Positions 6,308 through 12,367 of a DNA stretch of 12,367 nt are shown one piece after another (position 1 is the stretch's first letter; every line of letters starts with the position of its first letter). The stretch is taken from NCBI GenBank assembly GCA_017646945.1, contig JAGCLN010000283.1, forward strand, positions 1-12,367, written 5' to 3'. Source of the DNA: Clostridia bacterium. GTDB lineage: Bacteria; Bacillota; Clostridia; Christensenellales; Borkfalkiaceae. Under the pieces are notes generated by a model that ran no database searches, had not been told where the DNA came from, and saw only the letters and a program-made list of their open reading frames with translations. The position numbers and the translations under genes are program-made.

Positions 6308-9300
6308 AGTGGAACTTACTGAAAAGCAAATACAGGCTATTAGTCACGGAAAGGGCAATGCGCTCGTATCCGCATCGGCAGGCTCTGGTAAGACGCACGT
6401 TGTTATCGAGAGAATTATCCGCTTAATTATCGAAGAAAAAGTGCCGGTGAAAAAGGTGCTTGCGTTAACGTTTACAAAACTTGCCGCCGAAGAGATGAAA
6501 GAAAAACTCAAAAAGGCGCTTACTAAAAAATATTTAGAAACGAAACAATCGTGGCTTAAAGACGAACTTGACGACGTCAACTTAGCCGATATTTCTACGA
6601 TAGATTCTTTCTGCTCAAAACTCGTAAAAAAATACTTCTACGTAATAGGCGTTGACGCAAGCGTTCAAGTTTTAGAAGAAAGCAAGAAGAAAAGGCTTTG
6701 CGAAACGGCTATGGACGAACTCTTTGACGAACTTTACGAAAGGGAAGATAAAGAGTTTTTAAACCTTGTGTCAACCTTTGGTAAATACCGTTCCGACAGA
6801 GACCTTAGAAAAGTAGTTTTGAAACTTCACGAGTTTTCCGAAAGAGCAAACGGCATTGACGGTTTGCTTGAAAAATCCAAGCACTTATACGAAAACGCTC
6901 AAGATTTATTGCAGGCGGAACTTAAAGGCGATATTTTAGAGATTGCAAAGTACTATTCGTTCGAGTTTGAAACGCTTGAAAAAGCTTTCGTTCAAGATAA
7001 AGCAAGAAAAGAAATTGCCGGCAAGTACAAGGCGCTTTTGAGCGAAATGGCAAACGCCGAAGACTTGTTTGATTTTTTCAAGGCGTATAACTTAGTTCAA
7101 ATCAAACTCACTAACACCAAGCGCTATGAACCCGAACTTGCGGTTGCGCTTTCGGATACTGTTAACGAGTACAAAAAGAGAATACAAAAATACGCCGAGA
7201 TTTTCGGCGTTGATAAGGGTGAAGACGCTAAGAATTTAATAAGCAGTTATAAACTCATCGAAGGTCTTGTTTCGCTCACTAAGGGGTACGACCTAGCGCT
7301 TTCAAAGTTAAAAGTGGAAGAAAACGCCGTTGACTTTGCCGATATCGAGCGCTACGCTTTACAACTTTTAAAGGTTGAAGAAATTAGAAACGACGTTTTA
7401 AGCCTATACGATTACGTCTTTATCGACGAGTATCAAGACGTTAACAACCTTCAAGAAGAAATTTTAAACGCCGTAACTAACGACAACGCGTTTATGGTAG
7501 GTGATAGCAAGCAGTCGATTTACGCTTTTCGCGGTTGCAATCCCGAGTATTTTACTACCAAATACAACCTTTACGATAACGGCGGTGGGCAAGCGATTTC
7601 GCTTGATAGTAATTTTAGAAGCGCGCCTGCCGTTGTAAACGGCGTTAACTCGATATTTAAAAGGGTTATGACGAAAGATTACGGTGGAACGGACTATGCT
7701 GATAAACTTATGGTCTACGGCGGTTTGTACGGCGACTATCAGGGCGTTTGCCAAATTCACCATATTCCGCCCGTAAAAAAAGAAAAAACGGGCGAGATTG
7801 AAAGGGGTATTTATTCCGTTAAAGAAACCACCGAAAAGAAAGAAGTAGAAGACGTTTTAGGCGAAGTAAAAGTCATTTGCGATATTATTAAAGACCGCTT
7901 AGGCAAGAAGTATTACCGCTTAAAAGACAGTAAAAGGGAAGCCGGTTATGAAGAGATTACCTACGGCGATATTTGTATTCTTTTGCGTAGCACTTCTACC
8001 GAAACAAGGCTTGCAAACGAACTTATTCAATCGCTAGTAAAGTTAGGTATCCCCGTCAACACAACGGCAAGTAGAGATATTAAGGAATACCCTGAAATCA
8101 AGGTTTTAATAAACCTTTTATCCCTTTTAGTAAACGCCGAGCGCGACGTTCCGCTCGCAACGGTAATGCTCTCGCTTTGCGGTTTTAGTGAAGATGAGCT
8201 TGCCGATATCAAAAAGGAATACAGGTGCGATTACGATTCGAGTTTTTACGAGCTTGTTGAGAAATATTCTTCGCTTGATACCCCCCTTGCTAAAAAGTGT
8301 GAAAACTTTATCAAGTGGTTAAAGGAAAAACGCCTTATAGCCGAGTTTTTAAGTGTTGAAGAATTGTTTAGCGCCATCTTAAAAGAAACGGGATACTTAG
8401 CGAGAGTAACCGCGTCTAACTTCGGTATGGCAAGGATTAAAAGGATAGAAAGGTTTATTGCCGAAAGCATTGTGGGTGGTAAAAAACTTCGCGTTATCGA
8501 GTTTGAGAACCATATTGAAGACGTGCTTGATGACCTTGCCGTTGCTGAATCTTGCGGGGACAATACCGTTAAGATAATGACGATGCACGCGTCAAAGGGC
8601 TTAGAGTTCCCGATAGTTATCGTTGCAGGGCTTAACAAGAAGTTCAACGATGGTGATAAGAATTTAGAAGTGGTATATGAAAAAAATACCGGCTTAGCGT
8701 CAAAGAGTTACAATGAAGAAACGATGCTCGTTAGCGAAAACTCTGCAAGGTCGCTAATAAAAGCAAGGATAGGCAAGGCTTTGCAAGTTGAAGAATTAAG
8801 GCTTTTCTACGTTGCAATCACAAGGGCTAAGTGCGAACTTTATATGTTAACCAGCGCCGAGAATATCAACTTTGAGTTTAATAAGGTTAAAGTTAATTCT
8901 ATGAGTGATTTTTTAACCCAAGGCGAAGTTGAAGTTATTACCCACGGCGAAAGCGAAGAAGAAGTCAAAGAAGAAATCAAAGAGTTATTCGAAAACGGCA
9001 AAGCCGTAGCGGGTAGAGAAATTGAAAGCGAGTTAACTGATAAAATACGAGAAAATTTATCCTTTATTTATCCGCACGAAGACGAAATCAATCTTCCCGT
9101 AAAAACTTCCGTATCAGACGTTAATAAGCACGAAGACGACGAGCACTTTGCCCGTACCGACAAGTACGGTTGGTCAAGTTCTGAAAAAGGCACGGCTTAT
9201 CACAGGTTCTTTGAGCTTATTGATTTCTACGGCGAAGTTAGTGAAAAAACGCTTGAAGATTTCGTATCTAACGGTTTAATGCCGAAAGAGCAAGCCGAGT

Positions 9301-9662
9301 TTATTGAGGTTGAAAAGGTAAAAACGATATTAAAAATGCCGTTGTTTAGCGAGATAAAAGGCAAAAAACTTTTAAAAGAACAAAAGTTTTGCCATTTAGT
9401 TTCCGCGAACGAGATATACGGCGTTGACTCGACTGAGAAAGTGCTTATCCAAGGTATTGCGGACTTGATTGCGATTGACGATGACGGCGCAATTCTTATC
9501 GATTACAAGATTTCAACGATAGAAAGCGAAGAAGATATTATAAAAGCGTATAGAACGCAAATGCTTCTTTATAAAAACGCTATCGAAGTGATTTTGAAGT
9601 TAAAGGTTAAAAAAGTGGTTTTAGTGAACGTTTTACAAGCCAAAACCATAGAAGTAGAATAA
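6300..9662 (+). CDS. addA: AddA, ATP-dependent helicase-nuclease subunit A
   Basis: This 1120-aa UvrD/Rep-type (SF1A) helicase has a C-terminal RecB-family nuclease. It is the motor and 3'-strand nuclease of the AddAB complex in double-strand-break repair. Visible motifs in order are: Q-motif Gln10; Walker A SASAGSGKT (24-32); motif Ia LALTFTKLAAEEM (54-66); Ib STIDSFC (99-105); Walker B VFIDEYQD (373-380); III VGDSKQSIYAFRG (400-412); IV NFRS (438-441); V MTMHASKGLEFP (760-771); VI LRLFYVAITRAK (833-844). The nuclease shows GTAYH (964-968), GIADLIAID (1052-1060), ILIDYK with Asp1068/Lys1070, and YRTQMLLY (1084-1091). All catalytic residues I can place are intact, so this subunit looks functional, in contrast to addB. 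Length is a little under the roughly 1230 aa of B. subtilis. The ATG overlaps the addB end by 8 bases, which indicates coupled translation. Confidence 0.97.
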   Translation: MSKVELTEKQIQAISHGKGNALVSASAGSGKTHVVIERIIRLIIEEKVPVKKVLALTFTKLAAEEMKEKLKKALTKKYLETKQSWLKDELDDVNLADISTIDSFCSKLVKKYFYVIGVDASVQVLEESKKKRLCETAMDELFDELYEREDKEFLNLVSTFGKYRSDRDLRKVVLKLHEFSERANGIDGLLEKSKHLYENAQDLLQAELKGDILEIAKYYSFEFETLEKAFVQDKARKEIAGKYKALLSEMANAEDLFDFFKAYNLVQIKLTNTKRYEPELAVALSDTVNEYKKRIQKYAEIFGVDKGEDAKNLISSYKLIEGLVSLTKGYDLALSKLKVEENAVDFADIERYALQLLKVEEIRNDVLSLYDYVFIDEYQDVNNLQEEILNAVTNDNAFMVGDSKQSIYAFRGCNPEYFTTKYNLYDNGGGQAISLDSNFRSAPAVVNGVNSIFKRVMTKDYGGTDYADKLMVYGGLYGDYQGVCQIHHIPPVKKEKTGEIERGIYSVKETTEKKEVEDVLGEVKVICDIIKDRLGKKYYRLKDSKREAGYEEITYGDICILLRSTSTETRLANELIQSLVKLGIPVNTTASRDIKEYPEIKVLINLLSLLVNAERDVPLATVMLSLCGFSEDELADIKKEYRCDYDSSFYELVEKYSSLDTPLAKKCENFIKWLKEKRLIAEFLSVEELFSAILKETGYLARVTASNFGMARIKRIERFIAESIVGGKKLRVIEFENHIEDVLDDLAVAESCGDNTVKIMTMHASKGLEFPIVIVAGLNKKFNDGDKNLEVVYEKNTGLASKSYNEETMLVSENSARSLIKARIGKALQVEELRLFYVAITRAKCELYMLTSAENINFEFNKVKVNSMSDFLTQGEVEVITHGESEEEVKEEIKELFENGKAVAGREIESELTDKIRENLSFIYPHEDEINLPVKTSVSDVNKHEDDEHFARTDKYGWSSSEKGTAYHRFFELIDFYGEVSEKTLEDFVSNGLMPKEQAEFIEVEKVKTILKMPLFSEIKGKKLLKEQKFCHLVSANEIYGVDSTEKVLIQGIADLIAIDDDGAILIDYKISTIESEEDIIKAYRTQMLLYKNAIEVILKLKVKKVVLVNVLQAKTIEVE

Positions 9663-9691
9663 AACTTTAAAAGGGTGGAAATAATAGTTCT

Positions 9692-10327
9692 ATGTTAGAA
9701 TTTATTACTTCCGCCCTTAATTTTTTATCCCAACCGCTTGGCGAGTACGCGTATATTATAGCAACTTCGCTTTTTATATCGAACGTCGCCTTGTTTTTTA
9801 TTGATTTTATCATTTTGCTCGGCTTTAAAAAAAATAAAGACGGCGGTTACTTTTTATGCTTTTCACTCGTAAGTTTTATATCAGCGGCGTATTTTACCGT
9901 TCAAGACGTAACTACCACTAAGTTAGCATTTTCTTCTTATGAAAAAGCGTACGCGTTTTTAACCGTTTATCTATCGCTCATATTTATATTTTACGCTTGC
10001 ATTAAAACCGTTAAAAAGCCGAAAGCCGAAGTGGTTAATAAAAACGCCCCGATTAAAGACCACGAAGAATGTGTTCCACTATCTACCGCCGTTAAGTATT
10101 TTAAAAAAGACGAAATCTTTTCAGGCTATTTAGACGTATCCTACGTAAAACAACTAATTTTAGAGTTAAAACAAAAACCGCTTACCGATAGCGATTATAG
10201 TGAGATTGAAGAGTTGGAAGTTTATCTATTAAAGTTCATAACTCGCCAACCCGATAGCGACGAAAGAGTTGTTCTATCACAAAAACTTTCAATGCTAATA
10301 AAAAAACTCGCCCTTTACGCGAGTTAA
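9692..10327 (+). CDS. Unrecognised membrane protein with three predicted helices
   Basis: This 211-aa protein has hydrophobic segments at about residues 19-44, 52-71 and 84-104, then a soluble Lys/Glu-rich C-terminal domain (about 105-211). The soluble part looks alpha-helical, with segments such as VSYVKQLILELKQK, SEIEELEVYLLKFI and LSQKLSMLIKKLAL. It starts 29 bases after addA and is followed by a strong terminator, so it is the last gene of the addBA transcript. The ribosome binding site GGTGG (9674-9678) is about 13 bases from the ATG, longer than usual, so initiation may be modest. Nothing in it suggests a repair function and I recognise no family. The linkage to addA may simply reflect local gene packing. 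Confidence 0.75.
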   Translation: MLEFITSALNFLSQPLGEYAYIIATSLFISNVALFFIDFIILLGFKKNKDGGYFLCFSLVSFISAAYFTVQDVTTTKLAFSSYEKAYAFLTVYLSLIFIFYACIKTVKKPKAEVVNKNAPIKDHEECVPLSTAVKYFKKDEIFSGYLDVSYVKQLILELKQKPLTDSDYSEIEELEVYLLKFITRQPDSDERVVLSQKLSMLIKKLALYAS

Positions 10328-10362
10328 AAAAGCCCACCGCTTTGCGGTGGGCTTTAATCGTT
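10323..10362. terminator. Strong bidirectional terminator between convergent operons
   Basis: AAAGCCCACCGC (10329-10340) pairs perfectly over 12 bp with 10344-10355 around a TTT loop. The minus-strand side runs straight into TTTTTT, while the plus-strand side has TTTAATCGTTTT. It therefore ends the minus-strand lipoprotein strongly and the addBA operon somewhat less strongly. The stop codons of both genes lie within 10 bases of the stem. Confidence 0.88.
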
Positions 10363-11637
10363 TTAAGCAAGTGAAGTTTTGGTAAAAGTTAAATCGCCGA
10401 GTTTAACAAATCTTGTTGCGTCTTTGGCGCGAACGATTTTGTTTCCGTTATTGTTTTGGTCCATAGCCGTTCCGTTTTGGTAGTCAAGCGCGGAAACGCT
10501 TGTGCCGTAAGCCATATAAACGTCGCCAACGATATCGATAAGAGCGATGTTTGAAATTCCGTAAATACTGTGAACATCGGCAACTAATGTGTTGTTATCG
10601 TTATTTGTAAAGTCAGTTCCAAGCCTTAACTGAACGTTCGTTCTACCGCCGTAAACCGCGGGTCTATGCTGAGTTTCGCCGTTGTAGATATTATATGCGT
10701 ACAAAATGCTGTTTGCATAATTGATAATTCTTGGTCTGCATTGAATACTGCCTTTTACGTTGGTGGGGGTTGACCAAGTTTTGCCCATATCGGGCGAAGT
10801 TATAAGCGAGATAGAGTCGCTTTCACGATTAGTTCTATAAATGCCGTAAATGGTGCTATCCATTATGGCGTAGTCGAATTCGTATTGAACAAGGTTAGGC
10901 ATAACCGCAAAAGGTTCAAGCGTTGCTAAGTTATCATAGGAACGGAAAAGTATCGGTTGAGCAAGGTAACTAGTTATAACACCGTAAACGCAGTTTTTAC
11001 CCTTTTCGTCCTTACCGCGTTTAAGAGTGGAACAAGAGATGTTTGCTTCATCGTGATAATCGCGTTCGTAACCGGTAAAGCCTTTCGATTGAAGGTAGTT
11101 AAATTGATTGATAGTGTTAAGGGGAACTTTAGAGCCGTCTTCAAGCTTGATTTTAACTTCTCTTTCTTCGGACAAGGTGTCGTATAAATAATTATATTCC
11201 TTATAAACGGTATAGTGTTCGGAACTGTCTTGCGACATACTGTTTTTCTCATAAAAAACTCTTACTGTACCGCTACCGATATATAAAACTTGCGGTCCGT
11301 AAACGTTTGCTTCTTTGGCGATTTCAATAGTTTTAACGTTTGTTGGTTGAGAAGCGGGGAAGCACGCTAAATGGATTCTGCCTCTCGATTCGCCGTAGTT
11401 ACCGAATAATCCCACTAACAAGGTTGAGTAAACGATGCCGTACTGCGTGTCGAACGCAAGTTGTGGTCCGTCGCTACAAGTGGTGGTAAGCCCGTCTGAA
11501 ATTTGAACTGAACTATCTAAAACGTCGCTCGTTACCATTTCAGGCGCAGGCGTTTGGGTAGGCGTGTCGTCTTTATCGCAAGCTACTATGCAAAGCGAAA
11601 GAGTTAATACGGTTAATAAAGAAAGTAATTTTTTCAT
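10363..11637 (-). CDS. Lipoprotein with Asp-box (BNR/sialidase-like) motif
   Basis: This 424-aa predicted lipoprotein starts MKKLLSLLTVLTL and has the lipobox CIVAC, so the lipidated residue is Cys20. A Thr/Pro linker (TPTQTPAP) follows. Residues 281-288 read SPDMGKTW, an exact Asp-box (SxDxGxTW), which marks one blade turn of a sialidase/BNR-type beta-propeller. SYDNLATL about 45 residues earlier may be a degenerate second copy. I cannot identify the full sialidase active-site set (Arg triad, Tyr/Glu pair), so enzymatic activity is unproven; a glycan-binding or other propeller protein is equally possible. The start is the ATG at 11637-11635, preceded by TGGGG six bases upstream. The in-frame TTG at 11649 is part of that leader and is rejected. 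The gene has its own near-consensus promoter and its own terminator, so it is monocistronic. It is expected anchored on the outside of the membrane. Confidence 0.8.
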   Translation of the reverse strand: MKKLLSLLTVLTLSLCIVACDKDDTPTQTPAPEMVTSDVLDSSVQISDGLTTTCSDGPQLAFDTQYGIVYSTLLVGLFGNYGESRGRIHLACFPASQPTNVKTIEIAKEANVYGPQVLYIGSGTVRVFYEKNSMSQDSSEHYTVYKEYNYLYDTLSEEREVKIKLEDGSKVPLNTINQFNYLQSKGFTGYERDYHDEANISCSTLKRGKDEKGKNCVYGVITSYLAQPILFRSYDNLATLEPFAVMPNLVQYEFDYAIMDSTIYGIYRTNRESDSISLITSPDMGKTWSTPTNVKGSIQCRPRIINYANSILYAYNIYNGETQHRPAVYGGRTNVQLRLGTDFTNNDNNTLVADVHSIYGISNIALIDIVGDVYMAYGTSVSALDYQNGTAMDQNNNGNKIVRAKDATRFVKLGDLTFTKTSLA

Positions 11638-11669
11638 AAAATACCCCAACTATTAAATATTGCTAATTA

Positions 11670-11698
11670 ATTATAACCTTTTTAATTTGAAATGTAAA
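11670..11698 (-). promoter_or_regulatory. Sigma-A-type promoter of the Asp-box lipoprotein
   Basis: On the minus strand, TTTACA (11698-11693), a 17-bp spacer and a perfect TATAAT (11675-11670) form a strong promoter. The predicted start is near 11663, giving a leader of about 25 bases before the ATG. The tandem repeat at 11714-11745 begins 16 bp upstream of the -35 box. Confidence 0.75.
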
Positions 11699-11713
11699 TT
11701 GAAAAAACAATAA

Positions 11714-11745
11714 AAATCTTGCAAATCTTGCAAATCTTGCAATCT
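11714..11745. repeat. 9-bp tandem repeat, three full copies and one partial
   Basis: AAATCTTGC occurs at 11714-11722, 11723-11731 and 11732-11740, followed by the partial AATCT at 11741-11745. Each junction contains the palindrome TTGCAA, spaced every 9 bp. It sits just upstream of the promoter at 11670-11698, so it could be an operator or activator site, or merely a slippage tract. Confidence 0.8.
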
Positions 11746-11777
11746 AGATAACTTTAAAAGGTTTTATGGCACAAATG

Positions 11778-11811
11778 AAAAAAGAACGAAGAGTTTGCTT
11801 CGTTCTTTTTT
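11778..11811. terminator. Long-stem bidirectional terminator
   Basis: A 14-bp perfect stem pairs 11778-11791 with 11798-11811 around the loop AGTTTG, and both strands end in a run of six T. It most likely ends the minus-strand gene 11936-12280, although it lies about 125 bases beyond that stop codon. Confidence 0.8.
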
Positions 11812-11935
11812 ATTTGCGTTAGTTGTGTAAAAAGTCAATTTTTGCCCTATTTTAAAGGGTTGCACTTACAAAAAGTCAAAATCTCTAAAATCGCCCTGCT
11901 TTTATAGGATAAAACTACAAAATGACTACACCTTA
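11812..11935. repeat. AT-rich spacer with two AAAAAGTCAA copies
   Basis: AAAAAGTCAA occurs at 11829-11838 and 11870-11879. Each copy is followed by GCCCT, at 11844-11848 and 11893-11897. A looser relative, CAAAATGAC, is at 11918-11926. On the minus strand the copies read TTGACTTTTT, which resembles a -35 box, but I find no confident -10 at the right distance. No coding frame is evident. Confidence 0.35.
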
Positions 11936-12280
11936 TTATTTTCTTATAAAACAATTTTCCCTTTCTTCTATCCCAAACAATTGCTTTATATTAAATCCAA
12001 CCGTATCGACAAACTCTTTACTTCCACGATAAAAAACTATTTTATACGCTTTTTCTTCCATATCATAGCACACTCTACCACGCGGCAAAGTATCAAATTT
12101 ATAACTACTGTATTTCCCGTCGCATTGTTCTTTAGTAAGCTTTTCCCAAACGTCTTTGTGCTGCTTACTATACGTTAATAACATTTCTTCCGATTGATAA
12201 CCGTCAGGATATTCTTCAATGTCAAATATAATATCAACATCCAAAAGAGCAGCCACCCAAAAAACCCCTACTTTAACCAT
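11936..12280 (-). CDS. Hypothetical protein, 114 aa
   Basis: This 114-aa protein starts MVKVGVFWVAALLDVDIIFD and contains an acidic/aromatic middle (EEYPDGY, WEKLTKEQCDG), a PRGRVCYD motif near residues 66-73, then beta-like YKIVFYRGSKEFVDTVGF. It has no membrane helix and no signal peptide. The LPRGRV-Y followed by a short hydrophobic strand reminds me of small uncharacterised Firmicute proteins, some found near toxin or phage genes, but I cannot name a family. AGGAG lies 10 bases before the ATG at 12280. The adjacent TTG at 12283 is an alternative start that would add one residue. It directly follows the partial gene at 12294-12367, whose stop overlaps this ribosome binding site, so the two are probably co-transcribed. 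The next terminator is at 11778-11811. Confidence 0.65.
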   Translation of the reverse strand: MVKVGVFWVAALLDVDIIFDIEEYPDGYQSEEMLLTYSKQHKDVWEKLTKEQCDGKYSSYKFDTLPRGRVCYDMEEKAYKIVFYRGSKEFVDTVGFNIKQLFGIEERENCFIRK

Positions 12281-12293
12281 CAACGCAACTCTC

Positions 12294-12367
12294 CTACTTC
12301 GTCCATTTAATATAAATAGCAGTTGAAATCACAAGTGAAATTATCAACGATAAAATGACCGTTAACC
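12294..12367 (-). CDS. C-terminal end of a membrane protein (partial)
   Basis: An open minus-strand frame enters from the right edge and ends at TAG (12296-12294). Its last 23 residues are a hydrophobic helix, LTVILSLIISLVISTAIYI, and then the charged tail KWTK. That is the profile of a C-terminal membrane anchor. The stop codon overlaps the AGGAG of the next gene, a typical operon junction. The piece is too short to identify. If real, it is the only gene here that ends in TAG. Confidence 0.45.
   Translation of the reverse strand, partial: LTVILSLIISLVISTAIYIKWTK

Noticed and set aside
10957..11252. 76- and 92-residue frames inside the Asp-box lipoprotein gene
   Set aside because: They are shadow frames overlapping a gene with a signal peptide, promoter and terminator. 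They have no ribosome binding sites.
11766..11822. 18-codon plus-strand frame with AAGG before ATG
   Set aside because: It runs through both arms of the terminator hairpin and shows no sign of selection. It is probably chance.

Overview
The window looks like a chromosomal segment of a low-to-moderate-GC, spore-forming Firmicute, most likely an uncultured member of the Clostridia. Three things point there: a spoIVFA-spoIVFB-like sporulation pair, the Gram-positive AddA/AddB recombination pair in place of RecBCD, and purine-rich AGGAGG-type ribosome binding sites. All ten genes whose ends lie inside the window stop with TAA. I see no CRISPR array, tRNA, rRNA, transposase or phage structural gene.

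Layout from left to right. Bases 1-60 hold a bidirectional terminator. Two 35-codon genes follow on the minus strand (59-166 and 166-273). They share one base at a TAATG junction and are too short for usual gene callers. An AT-rich divergent spacer leads to the plus-strand spoIVFA-like/spoIVFB operon (393-1982). That operon ends in a bidirectional terminator whose loop contains the spoIVFB stop codon. A minus-strand lipoprotein (2000-2962) converges on it. This lipoprotein and addB are transcribed from back-to-back promoters in 2985-3060.

The plus-strand addB-addA-membrane protein operon fills 3068-10327. addB reads as one continuous frame from 3068 to 6307 except for a single in-frame TAG at 3587-3589. 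The codons on both sides of the TAG give a normal AddB sequence with no frameshift, so this is a nonsense mutation, a base error or a read-through site. A strong bidirectional terminator separates this operon from a convergent minus-strand lipoprotein with an Asp-box (sialidase/BNR-type) motif (10363-11637). That gene has a near-consensus promoter with a 9-bp tandem repeat just upstream. The right end holds a terminator, a short repeat-bearing spacer, an unrecognised 114-aa minus-strand gene, and the C-terminal membrane helix of a gene running off the window.

How the genes work together: SpoIVFA/SpoIVFB are expected to control pro-sigma-K cleavage late in sporulation. AddA and AddB form one helicase-nuclease for double-strand-break repair, and the AddB subunit is compromised if the TAG is a true stop. 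Nothing here is clearly a new system. The observations most worth checking are the addB amber codon, the apparently leaderless addB start and the paired micro-ORFs.
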